NCBI GenBank assembly: GCA_017303735.1
Contig: JAFLCF010000008.1
Coordinates: forward strand, 1-50,043
Reading direction: 5' to 3'
DNA length: 50,043 bases
Origin: Anaerolineae bacterium
Lineage (GTDB): Bacteria > Chloroflexota > Anaerolineae > Anaerolineales > Villigracilaceae
The notes beneath the pieces were generated by a model. It saw nothing but the letters and a program-made list of their open reading frames with translations, was not told where the DNA came from and did not search any database. Position numbers and translations under genes: made by a program. Positions within the stretch are counted from its first letter, which is position 1, and each line of letters starts with the position of its first letter. Shown here in pieces: positions 17,550 to 25,961 of this stretch.

Positions 17550-18835
17550 GAACGCACCCCGCGTTGAATGGCATACATCCACGCTGCCGGGCGACTCAGT
17601 GCCGCTTGGGCAACCTGCTCGAAGGGATGCGCCACATCCCAATTGACGACCTGAATTGCCATGTGACGCAATTCGCGGATCATGGCTTCACGCTGCAAGC
17701 GCAGGATGCGCATGGAAAGCTCCGCCGCCGGGCGTGAATCGAGTCCGCGCGCTTCGAAGGAGATCGGGTCTGGGCTGATAACCATTAATTGAAAGCCACT
17801 GGCACGCATTTTGCCCAACAGCGAAACATCGTCTGGAAGAAGCGGGCTGATAAGGATGATCAGCGATTTGGGTGGGAAGAACCTGCGCGGAATGGCAAGC
17901 GACTGGAAGCTCTGGTTATCTCCAGTCTCTGCAAGAGCAAGGGTTTGCATAATGCGTTCACGCTGATATTTTCCATAACCGGGCGAGGTCCACTTGCTGC
18001 GTTTACCGTGTACGAACAAGCCAACGCGATTCCCTTCTGCCAAAAGAGACGAAGAAACCGCCACTGCCGCACGCACCGAGTCTTCGAAGATCGTGCGTCC
18101 ATGCCCGAAGTCGTTGACATTTCTTCTACCATCGAGCACGATGCCCACATCAGCGACCCGTTCTTGTTGATATTCATTTGAATAAAGTACATTCGTTTGC
18201 CGGGCTGAAACGCGCCAATTAACATGACGCGGGGAATCACCGATCTGATATTCGCGTACGCCGAAGAATTCAATACCAGTTCCGCCCTGGTTGGCAGGGA
18301 TCACACCGGAGTACACGCGGGTTTGGCGAGGTAGGATGGAAATGTGTCGGAGGCGCACCAAGCCTGGAAGGATGAGCACCTGCCCGGTCGTGGGAAGAAG
18401 CGCGCGCTTCGTCATCAATCCCAAACGGTCTGTGGCAACGGCTTGCACTCCGTCAAACGCATGACTGCCGCGCTTCCCTTTAACTGTGTACGACCATGAA
18501 ACTTCGCCGCCCGCCGGGAGTGACAGAATCCGATCTGGCGCACCTTCGATCACTTCAAGAAATTTTGGCAGCGGGTCGAAGAGATGCACCTGCTCCAAAT
18601 GCCCACCATTATTTTTAACCGTGACATTCACCGTGATGCTGCTGCCCGGCGAAACGCGCTCCTCGCTGAGGGTGCGATGAGCCGAAAGATTCAGATCATC
18701 AGGCGCGCGCCACAAACCAGCCAGCAGGTACAAGACCAGCGGCAATGCAAGCATGATGACAGAACCATTCAACGTAGCGACACCCGCCAGAAAAATGACG
18801 TAGGTCAGCGCGGCGAGCAGACTGATACGACTCAT
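17546..18835 (-). CDS. DUF58 domain protein
   Basis: 429 residues. Two N-terminal helices (about 1-42), then a beta-rich CARDB-like stretch (VNVTVKNNGG) and the DUF58 signature GGTGIEFFGVREYQIGDSPRHVNWRVSARQ-type region at about 185-215, followed by a vWA-like part (DVGIVLDGRRN, LIILISPLLPDD). DUF58 proteins are coupled to MoxR ATPases, thought to act in assembly or maturation of envelope or enzyme complexes. The start follows the MoxR stop by 7 bases without a clear Shine-Dalgarno, so translational coupling is likely. Confidence 0.85.
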   Translation of the reverse strand: MSRISLLAALTYVIFLAGVATLNGSVIMLALPLVLYLLAGLWRAPDDLNLSAHRTLSEERVSPGSSITVNVTVKNNGGHLEQVHLFDPLPKFLEVIEGAPDRILSLPAGGEVSWSYTVKGKRGSHAFDGVQAVATDRLGLMTKRALLPTTGQVLILPGLVRLRHISILPRQTRVYSGVIPANQGGTGIEFFGVREYQIGDSPRHVNWRVSARQTNVLYSNEYQQERVADVGIVLDGRRNVNDFGHGRTIFEDSVRAAVAVSSSLLAEGNRVGLFVHGKRSKWTSPGYGKYQRERIMQTLALAETGDNQSFQSLAIPRRFFPPKSLIILISPLLPDDVSLLGKMRASGFQLMVISPDPISFEARGLDSRPAAELSMRILRLQREAMIRELRHMAIQVVNWDVAHPFEQVAQAALSRPAAWMYAIQRGVRS

Positions 18836-18842
18836 GGATTAA

Positions 18843-19799
18843 CTATCCAGCCACCGGCACGGGAACTTTACGCAAGACTTCGTTGATCACTTCGCCCGCA
18901 ATATCACGAGCCACCCAATATTCAGGCAGAAGAATGATGCGATGCGAAAGGATCGGCACAGCGAAGCGTTTGATGTCATCTGGCAAAATGAAATCACGTC
19001 CATTCATGGCGGCATTGGCACGCGCCATTTTCAAGAACGCCAGTGACGCGCGCGGGCTGGCACCCACTGCCACACGGCGATCCGTGCGGGTTTCATGCAC
19101 AATGCGCACAATGTATTCTTCCAAGTCGGCATCGACATGAATCGACTCGATGGCATTGCGAAGTTTCAGAATTTTTGCCGCCGAAGTAACCGCCTTTAAC
19201 TCCACTTCTTCCTGTTTGCGCACATGACGACGGTTAAGGATCTCACGTTCTTCGGCAAGGCTGGGGTAGCCCATTGAAAGTTTCAACATGAAGCGGTCTA
19301 GTTGCGCTTCTGGCAACGGAAAGGTGCCTTCATATTCGATGGGGTTCTGCGTTGCCATCACAAGGAATGGATCGGGCAATAGTATGCTCTCACCTTCGAG
19401 CGTCACCTGCCCCTCTTGCATGGCTTCGAGCAACGCCGATTGTGTTTTGGGTGAAGCGCGGTTGATCTCATCGGCTAACACAATGTTGGTGAAGATCGGT
19501 CCCTGCCGTAATTGAAAACGATTGTTCGAACGGTCGAGCACATAGCCGCCGGTAATATCGCCGGGCAAAAGATCAGGCGTAAATTGAATGCGTTTGAAAT
19601 CAAGCCCAAGCACAGTGGAGAATGAACGCGCGATCAGCGTCTTGCCCAAGCCGGGGAAATCTTCCAACAACACATGCCCGCCTGCCAGGGTTGCCGCGAA
19701 GATCATTTCAAGCAATCCGCGCTTACCCACCACGGCGCGTTCCACTTCTGCCAACACGTTCTGCCCGGTGGTTGCCACATCTATAAATTTATTGCTCAT
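18843..19799 (-). CDS. MoxR-family AAA ATPase
   Basis: 318 residues. Walker A in LLEDFPGLGKT (45-54), Walker B LADEIN (108-113), sensor 1 VMATQNP, the family EGTFPLPEAQLDRFM motif and a lid domain RASLAFLKMARANA. Cytosolic chaperone-like ATPase working with the DUF58 and DUF4129 proteins of the same operon. Its ATG overlaps the preceding stop by 4 bases. Confidence 0.92.
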   Translation of the reverse strand: MSNKFIDVATTGQNVLAEVERAVVGKRGLLEMIFAATLAGGHVLLEDFPGLGKTLIARSFSTVLGLDFKRIQFTPDLLPGDITGGYVLDRSNNRFQLRQGPIFTNIVLADEINRASPKTQSALLEAMQEGQVTLEGESILLPDPFLVMATQNPIEYEGTFPLPEAQLDRFMLKLSMGYPSLAEEREILNRRHVRKQEEVELKAVTSAAKILKLRNAIESIHVDADLEEYIVRIVHETRTDRRVAVGASPRASLAFLKMARANAAMNGRDFILPDDIKRFAVPILSHRIILLPEYWVARDIAGEVINEVLRKVPVPVAG

Positions 19800-20392
19800 C
19801 GTTGGATCTCCATCTGTTCTTCAAGGTAATCGAGCACTGGTTCCAGTTCAATATCGAGCACGGTCGGCTCATTCTTTTTGAAAACACTCGGCGTGGGAAA
19901 ATCCACATAAGATTTGTTGAGCCCTGCATCCAAATAGGCTTCAATATCCGGCGGCGCAGCCTGCACCCGTCCTGATGTATTTTGATAATGGCTCTGATGG
20001 ACTCGTCCCAGCAAATGGGCAATGCGCCACTTGAAGTAGACTCCACGCCGCCGTTCATCGATCCAATCTGCCATCGCCTCCACCGGACCCGGAACCGGGT
20101 CTGCCTCCATGCGGCTTGATTCATCCTTTGAGTACTTGCCGTAAAAACTTCCCACCGCAACATACACAATGAGGATCACGAGCGCGATCCACACACCTTG
20201 TGGAGGGATGATGCGCCCGAATAAATTCAACGACCAAACGAGATAAGAGAACGAATAGACCAACCCACCCACGATCTGGTTCCGAAAGATGAGCAAAATT
20301 CCCGCAATCAGAAACACGGAAGCGATGGAGAACCAGCGCTTCAGATCATTTATACTTTTGTTTCGCATGCTTTGAGAATTTGCGTCAGGCAT
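19796..20392 (-). CDS. Membrane protein of the MoxR operon, unknown family
   Basis: 198 residues. ATG 20392 is chosen because a perfect AAGGAGG (20400-20406 on the plus strand as CCTCCTT) lies 7 nt upstream. The gene therefore overlaps the 3' end of the DUF4129 gene by 43 bases. Two helices (about 22-38 and 66-84) are followed by a soluble tail of about 110 residues with no motif I recognise. Conserved position between DUF4129 and MoxR suggests a part in the same complex. Confidence 0.7.
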   Translation of the reverse strand: MPDANSQSMRNKSINDLKRWFSIASVFLIAGILLIFRNQIVGGLVYSFSYLVWSLNLFGRIIPPQGVWIALVILIVYVAVGSFYGKYSKDESSRMEADPVPGPVEAMADWIDERRRGVYFKWRIAHLLGRVHQSHYQNTSGRVQAAPPDIEAYLDAGLNKSYVDFPTPSVFKKNEPTVLDIELEPVLDYLEEQMEIQR

Positions 20393-21219
20393 CGCTTCGC
20401 CTCCTTGATCTCATCAGGGCTGGCATCTCGCCCACCATAGCGGACGCGCTCAAAAACCTCAGTCAGCCCATGCACGGCATCGAGCGGCATTCCCATCGCT
20501 TCGAGGCGCACTGAAAATTCAGCAGGCGTGGTCGCCGCATCGCGGACGAGTCCGCGCTTCTCACCCACTGCATGATTCATATCCAAATAACAACGCACGA
20601 TCACGTTTTTAGAAGGCTTCGCGCCTGAAAGGTCATTCAATGCGGTACGGGCGATCTCTGCGATTTCATCCATATCTTGAGGCGGTTTGTAAAATCGGTC
20701 AACGGCGCGGTTAATCAGAAGAACAGCTACAAACCCAAGGACGATCACGAGCAGGCTCGTGATCCAAAACGCCCAACCCGCAGTGACCTGCGGCGCGGAA
20801 AACTCCTGCAATTGCATATCATCCGCCGCGCCAGCTCCGGGCAGCCCCGCCAAAGCTTCTTCTGAAAGCAAACCGCCTTCCTTTGCCATATAGCTAAAGA
20901 CGACCACAAAAAACAAGATGAATGCCAACGTGCGCAGCAGGATGCTCCACAAACTGCTGCCATTCCGCGGTTGAGGGCGCCCAAGAAAAAGCAGATACAT
21001 CAATAACAGCAAACCAGGGATCAAATAACGGAACCATTGGCTCCCTGTGCCAGAATCAATGCTTGAAAAATCGAATGGATTCGAATCACGCTGCATACCC
21101 GTCGCGAACATCGACGGAAACTCCATCTCTCCCAACCCCGAAGCGAGAACGATCAACCCCATCAATGCGAGCACGACCAAAAGAATGACCCAGGTTTTAT
21201 TTTCAAAAAATGACTTCAT
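20350..21219 (-). CDS. DUF4129 domain membrane protein, first gene of the MoxR operon
   Basis: 289 residues. Helices at about 10-28, 62-82, 90-110 and 148-170. The C-terminal DUF4129 domain (about 190-285) contains VIVRCYLDMNHAVGEKRG, TPAEFSVRLEAMG and LTEVFERVRYGG. In better-known clusters DUF4129 is found with MoxR, DUF58 and transglutaminase-like membrane proteins; no transglutaminase is present here. First gene of a five-gene minus-strand unit (21219 down to 17055). Confidence 0.82.
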   Translation of the reverse strand: MKSFFENKTWVILLVVLALMGLIVLASGLGEMEFPSMFATGMQRDSNPFDFSSIDSGTGSQWFRYLIPGLLLLMYLLFLGRPQPRNGSSLWSILLRTLAFILFFVVVFSYMAKEGGLLSEEALAGLPGAGAADDMQLQEFSAPQVTAGWAFWITSLLVIVLGFVAVLLINRAVDRFYKPPQDMDEIAEIARTALNDLSGAKPSKNVIVRCYLDMNHAVGEKRGLVRDAATTPAEFSVRLEAMGMPLDAVHGLTEVFERVRYGGRDASPDEIKEAKRCLTQILKACETKV

Positions 21220-21308
21220 AAGGTGATTATGATAATTCTACCATCTGCCAATTTTCACTGTTATACTGCCAAAAACCCTATTACGAACATGCGAGAGAGC
21301 TCACTACT

Positions 21309-22097
21309 ATGAACAAATCTTTTGAGAACAAGATCGCCCTCGTCACCGGTTCGGGACGGGGAATTGGAAAAGCGATCGCTTTGCACTTCGCTCAACACGG
21401 CGCGGATGTGGCAATCAACTTCTTTCGCAACCGCACCCCGGCAGAAGAGACTGCCCACGAAGTGGAAAAGCTTGGCAGGCGCGCCCTGCTCGTCAAAGCG
21501 GATGTGGGAGATCTCGACGACCTGAACCGGCTGTTCAATGAGGTGGAAAAAGAATTCAACGGGTTGGATATTTTCATCCACAATGCAGCATCGGGGTATA
21601 ACCGCCCAGCAATGGAGCAAAAGCCGAAAGGCTGGGATTGGACGATGAACATCAACGCCCGCGCCCTGTTATTTGCCGCCCAACGCGCCGCGCCTCTCAT
21701 GGAAAAACGCGGCGGTGGGAGCATCGTCAGCATTTCGAGCGCAGGGTCGGTGCGCGTACTGCCAGATTATGTCGTGGTTGGTGCGAGCAAGGCGGCTTTG
21801 GAATCGTTGACGCGCTATCTGGGCGTGGAACTGATCCAGCGTGGTATCCATGTCAACGCGGTGTCACCCGGCGTGGTGGAGACAGAAGCGTTAAATCATT
21901 TCGCATCCATGAAGGGGCAGGAAAACATCATCAAAAAATTCATCGAACAGGTTCCCGCCGGGCGGCTCATTCTGCCAGAAGAGGTGGCGGCGGTGGTCGC
22001 CTTTTTGTGTTCACCCGCTGCATCCATGATTGTCGGTCAAACGATCGTGATGGATGGCGGTTATACTTTACCGATACAAAATAATAAGACAGGATAA
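21309..22097 (+). CDS. fabL: SDR oxidoreductase, enoyl-ACP reductase FabL-like
   Basis: 262 residues. Nucleotide-binding TGSGRGIGKA (13-22) and HNAAS (91-95). The active site reads Tyr154-X6-Lys161 (YVVVGASK), the spacing of FabL-type enoyl-ACP reductases, whereas ordinary SDRs have Tyr-X3-Lys. FabL reduces enoyl-ACP with NADPH in fatty-acid elongation. Typical C-terminal IVGQTIVMDGGYTLP. TATACT (21262-21267) is a plausible -10; no strong Shine-Dalgarno is seen. Very close to the following peptidase gene (4-bp gap), so probably co-transcribed. Confidence 0.75.
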   Translation: MNKSFENKIALVTGSGRGIGKAIALHFAQHGADVAINFFRNRTPAEETAHEVEKLGRRALLVKADVGDLDDLNRLFNEVEKEFNGLDIFIHNAASGYNRPAMEQKPKGWDWTMNINARALLFAAQRAAPLMEKRGGGSIVSISSAGSVRVLPDYVVVGASKAALESLTRYLGVELIQRGIHVNAVSPGVVETEALNHFASMKGQENIIKKFIEQVPAGRLILPEEVAAVVAFLCSPAASMIVGQTIVMDGGYTLPIQNNKTG

Positions 22098-22101
22098 TTC
22101 C

Positions 22102-22845
22102 ATGTTCCAAGCTGCTCCCCCAACCCGTTTTGACCTGCGTTTCAATATTGCAGGCTTTCCCGTGCGCGTTCATCCCTTGTTTTGGGTAATCGCCATCCTG
22201 CTCGGTTCCGGTTCTGATAATCTTTTGATGATCCCGGTCTGGATCGTGATCGTATTCGTCTCCATTCTCGTCCACGAGTTGGGGCACGCCCTAGCCTTTC
22301 GTCGTTACGGGCAGGACTCTCACATTCTGCTGCATTTCTCTGGCGGGTTGACCATTCCCGAGTCCTTGCCGTGGGGCGGCGGATACGCCAATGTGGGGCT
22401 GACCCCCAACCAACATATCGTCGTCTCGCTCGCCGGACCTTTTGCCGGATTCCTGCTCGCAGGCTTGACCCTCGCTGTGGGCGCGGCGCTGGGCGGCGAG
22501 ATCATCGTGACCACCATTCTCGGCGTCATCCCCTTCCCCATCGTGCTCATGCCGATCAGCACTCTAACCGACATCTTCATCACTGCCTTATGGGTCAACA
22601 TCTTCTGGGGCATCATCAACCTCCTACCCGTCTTCCCCTTGGACGGCGGTCATGTGGCGCGCTACATCCTGATCCAAACCGACCCCATGGGTGGCTTGCG
22701 GACTTCACTATGGGTATCCATCATCACCGGCGGTTTGCTGGCTGTAGTTGGTTTTCTCTTGTTGAACAGCATTTATATGGCGTTTCTGTTCGGTCTGCTT
22801 GCGTTCCAAAGTTACCAAATGCTGCAAAGTGTGGGGCGGTATTGA
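22102..22845 (+). CDS. Site-2-protease-like M50 membrane metallopeptidase
   Basis: 247 residues from ATG 22102 (AGGA 7 nt upstream), rather than the longer in-frame start that would overlap fabL. HELGH at 58-62 supplies the zinc ligands, and NLLPVFPLDGGH (173-184) the third ligand region. Five to six hydrophobic helices. Intramembrane peptidases of this class cleave membrane-anchored regulators, for example anti-sigma factors; no CBS or PDZ domain is present. Substrate unknown. Confidence 0.88.
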   Translation: MFQAAPPTRFDLRFNIAGFPVRVHPLFWVIAILLGSGSDNLLMIPVWIVIVFVSILVHELGHALAFRRYGQDSHILLHFSGGLTIPESLPWGGGYANVGLTPNQHIVVSLAGPFAGFLLAGLTLAVGAALGGEIIVTTILGVIPFPIVLMPISTLTDIFITALWVNIFWGIINLLPVFPLDGGHVARYILIQTDPMGGLRTSLWVSIITGGLLAVVGFLLLNSIYMAFLFGLLAFQSYQMLQSVGRY

Positions 22846-22870
22846 GTTCGGCAAGCAAAACAGATAAATC

Positions 22871-22908
22871 AAAAAGATGGGCAGCTCTTGGAGCTGCCCA
22901 TCTTTTTA
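22871..22908. terminator. Bidirectional terminator
   Basis: Perfect 17-bp stem (22871-22887/22891-22907), 3-nt loop, A and T tracts at both ends, between the convergent peptidase and beta-helix genes. It is directly followed by two copies of TTATTGAAATACAGG (22906-22935). Confidence 0.9.
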
Positions 22909-22939
22909 TTGAAATACAGGTTATTGAAATACAGGAAAT

Positions 22940-25789
22940 CTACGGTGTGGTCAACACGAAGGTGCCTGAAAAATTGACCGTGAAGGTGATGAAGTTATCC
23001 ACCTGTTGTACACCCGAGACCACAAGACGTGGATCATCAGGGTTCTCCGGGTGGAGCGGGAAGCTGGTGCCCGCTTCAAAAGGCGGAAGTTTCACCCAAC
23101 CGCCTGCGCCGTCGTTCAACGCCTGATCCCAGAACAGAACGGAGTGATTCCTGCCACGTGAATTCTCAGGGATGGCAAAGTTGATGGTAACAGTTCCATT
23201 CTGGTTGAGGATCGTATTGCCCTCCGCATCGGTCAGGCTGACAACCATGCCGTCCACAAAACTTGTGCCCGCGCCCAATGCTCCCGGCAGTTCCGTTACA
23301 AGGATGCCATTCATATTGCTGAAACCTTCATACGGGCAACCAACATTTACAAAGGAGCCGTTTGGGAGTTCATGAATGGTGCTGGTGAATAATTCACAAT
23401 CCTGCTCCACGGGTTCATTCGGTGGGTTTCCCGCCGCCGGAACATAAATCACATTGGGTTTGTCTATATCTTCGGGCTCTTCCGGTTCAGGAGGACAAAT
23501 TTCCGCTTCGCTGAGGTCAACCAAAAAGTCGCCCACCCCGTTGCCGCCGAACACAGTGGCAGGAGCAAAGAAATTCAGCTCACCGGAGGGTCCAGCCTGG
23601 ATGAAGAATCCGTATTCTCCATTATCCATGACCGTACCGCCTTCCACGTTGACGATTAGATTGACGACCGGATCATTCTCTTTGCGGCACGAGGCGGTCT
23701 GGGTGTTGTAAGCTTCCACGCCATTAATGCCATTCCCATCAGCGGTAACATTGACCAATTCAGCCGTATTGTTACCAATGATCACCAACCCGGCATTCGT
23801 GTTCAACTCAAAAATGCTGTCGATCACAAAAATGGTACCACCGCCATGCGCGATCAATAATGCGCCAACATCGGTCAGGTCGTCAGCGGGGGTGGTAGCC
23901 ACCTGGTCATCGCCGGTCACGATCACATTATTGAGAGTGATATCGCCTTGGTTGGCACTCGCGTAAATGCCGTAGTGACCATTCTCCACAAACAGGCTGT
24001 TCTCAATGAACACGTTGCCCATTCCATGGCTATTCACATAGGTGCCTTTACTGTCATTATAAGAAGCTTGAATATCCAACAGTGTGATGTCGCCATTCCC
24101 GGTAGTAGCCTGAACGCCAAACAATCCATTTTCATTGAATTGGGAATTCCCCGGTACCGTACTTGAGACGTGGATATTCCCAGCGCCATTCGTGCTTAAA
24201 ACCGCACCAGCGCCGAAGTCATTGCCGTTGGCAACCACATCCAACAACGTGATGTTCCCGCCGTTGCTATTTGCATATAAACCTGGGTCCTGCGGGAAGT
24301 TGAAATGCACATTCTCATTGAAAGCGCCATTCTCAACATAAATATCGCCTTGTGCCACCACATACGCGCCGTTAGTGCCATTATAGGAAGCAATCAGGTT
24401 CGTCAGGGTAACATTCGCACCAGACTCAATATGCAGACCAGTCCAAGTATTGCCAGTCAGGTTACTGTCGCCGAAGGTACTATCTGAAACGAAGACAGAA
24501 CCGGTCCCATGAGTAGTATCCAAAAATGCGCCCAAGTTATTGGAGTTTGCTGTTACGTTACTTACATTGATATTACCGTCTGTATAAACATCCAACCCAT
24601 AGGCATTTGCATTTCCAGAGAAATCACTCTCGTCAATGACCACATCGCCCGTGCCGTTATTATCCGCGCTGGTGATCACTGCACCATCAAGCGCATTATC
24701 GTTCGCCTGAACATTATCCAATGCCGCACCGCCACCCGAGTCAATGTTCAAGCCGATGAAACCATTATCGTTAAACTGGTTTCCTGTTGTGCTGGTGACG
24801 ATTACAGAACCGTTCCCGGCACAAAGACCCGTCGCAGAATTATAGATACAGGTATCAATACTTGCGCCGGTCAGGTCATTTCCACTGGCAGAGACGGTGT
24901 CCAATTCGACATCTCCACCAGATAAAATCTGCAAGCCATTGCCCGCATTGTTATCAAATTGGCTGTTGGTAGCAGTGACATTCCCCGAGGTTGCGATCAG
25001 TGCGCCATCTCCATAGCCATACGAATTGAGAGCTGTATCAGAAACGGAAACGTTATCAAGAAAAACACTGCCTGAATTATTGACCAACAAGCCAAAGCCG
25101 CTTCCATCCTCCGCGGCGATTGCCAGGTCATTGAGGCTTACGTTACCGCCCCAATTCACAATCACAAGGGAAACATCCAAGTTAGAGGAGCCGGTCACAT
25201 TGGTGTTATTACCTCCGCTCCAACCGCCCTGAATAGTCAGGTTGCCGCTACCGACATTGGTGAGCACCGAGCCGTTGAGTTCGATCTGGGCATTGTCATT
25301 ATCGTTATATGTATCCTCGACCCAGATCACGCCATTGCCCGTGAATTGAGGCGTGACCAGCAAAGCATCGGCTGCCAATGCGTCAATTAATTCATCAAAT
25401 GTCCCAAAGCTACTGGTACAACCCGTATCCCCGGGGGTAACACCTTCAGGGCACCACATCGGGTCGCTGGTCGAGATGATCGCCGCCGCTTCTTCTGTTA
25501 CCAGCGGAAGCACCTCTCCAGTCTCGTTGACTACGACCACCTCGGTGCCTTCGGGAGCCTGTTCAAGCACTTCGGGAATGGAAACCGGCTCTTCCACAAC
25601 GGGTTCATCCCCCGTCGGCTCGGAGGCGGGAACTTCATCCCCTGTCGAGTCAGAGGTGGGAGCCTCCTCCCCGGAAGGTTCAGTCGTTACCCCATCATCT
25701 GCATAAACAGCGTATGGACCAACGGCGCTCGCCAGCAAGGCGGTAATAACCGCCGCCATGAGCAAAAATAAATGAGTCGTTCGCTTCAT
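22940..25789 (-). CDS. Secreted parallel beta-helix surface protein
   Basis: 949 residues. Signal peptide about 1-30 (hydrophobic LFLLMAAVITALLASAV, ends VYA). A Pro/Glu/Ser/Thr-rich acidic stretch (32-75) is followed by about 25 beta-helix coils (about 150-740) rich in Asn/Gly/Asp, with recurring V-ANGN and N-LTN-type ladders and Cys pairs, then a C-terminal beta domain (about 800-949). There is no LPXTG-like motif and no membrane anchor, so it is probably secreted or non-covalently attached. Function unknown; polysaccharide binding or degradation is common for this fold but no catalytic site is recognised. Confidence 0.8.
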   Translation of the reverse strand: MKRTTHLFLLMAAVITALLASAVGPYAVYADDGVTTEPSGEEAPTSDSTGDEVPASEPTGDEPVVEEPVSIPEVLEQAPEGTEVVVVNETGEVLPLVTEEAAAIISTSDPMWCPEGVTPGDTGCTSSFGTFDELIDALAADALLVTPQFTGNGVIWVEDTYNDNDNAQIELNGSVLTNVGSGNLTIQGGWSGGNNTNVTGSSNLDVSLVIVNWGGNVSLNDLAIAAEDGSGFGLLVNNSGSVFLDNVSVSDTALNSYGYGDGALIATSGNVTATNSQFDNNAGNGLQILSGGDVELDTVSASGNDLTGASIDTCIYNSATGLCAGNGSVIVTSTTGNQFNDNGFIGLNIDSGGGAALDNVQANDNALDGAVITSADNNGTGDVVIDESDFSGNANAYGLDVYTDGNINVSNVTANSNNLGAFLDTTHGTGSVFVSDSTFGDSNLTGNTWTGLHIESGANVTLTNLIASYNGTNGAYVVAQGDIYVENGAFNENVHFNFPQDPGLYANSNGGNITLLDVVANGNDFGAGAVLSTNGAGNIHVSSTVPGNSQFNENGLFGVQATTGNGDITLLDIQASYNDSKGTYVNSHGMGNVFIENSLFVENGHYGIYASANQGDITLNNVIVTGDDQVATTPADDLTDVGALLIAHGGGTIFVIDSIFELNTNAGLVIIGNNTAELVNVTADGNGINGVEAYNTQTASCRKENDPVVNLIVNVEGGTVMDNGEYGFFIQAGPSGELNFFAPATVFGGNGVGDFLVDLSEAEICPPEPEEPEDIDKPNVIYVPAAGNPPNEPVEQDCELFTSTIHELPNGSFVNVGCPYEGFSNMNGILVTELPGALGAGTSFVDGMVVSLTDAEGNTILNQNGTVTINFAIPENSRGRNHSVLFWDQALNDGAGGWVKLPPFEAGTSFPLHPENPDDPRLVVSGVQQVDNFITFTVNFSGTFVLTTP

Positions 25790-25845
25790 ATTCCAACCTT
25801 TCCAATTTTAACAATCATGATAGAAACCCGATGACGGGTATACGA

Positions 25846-25874
25846 ATCTTAGAATGTAAATGGAAAAGCGTCAA
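25846..25874 (-). promoter_or_regulatory. Sigma-70-like promoter of the beta-helix protein gene
   Basis: On the minus strand TTGACG (25874-25869), 17-nt spacer, TAAGAT (25851-25846); start codon 57 nt downstream. Confidence 0.6.
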
Positions 25875-25961
25875 TTTAAACCCCAAAAAACAACCAACAC
25901 TTTTGTTAGTGATATTTTCCTTTGCTTATCTTGAAAATTTTTCAACCCTCTATTTACACCC

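Noticed and set aside
22940..25789. Beta-helix protein as a trans substrate of the sortase domains
   Set aside because: It contains no LPXTG-like motif; its C-terminus ends in a plain beta strand.
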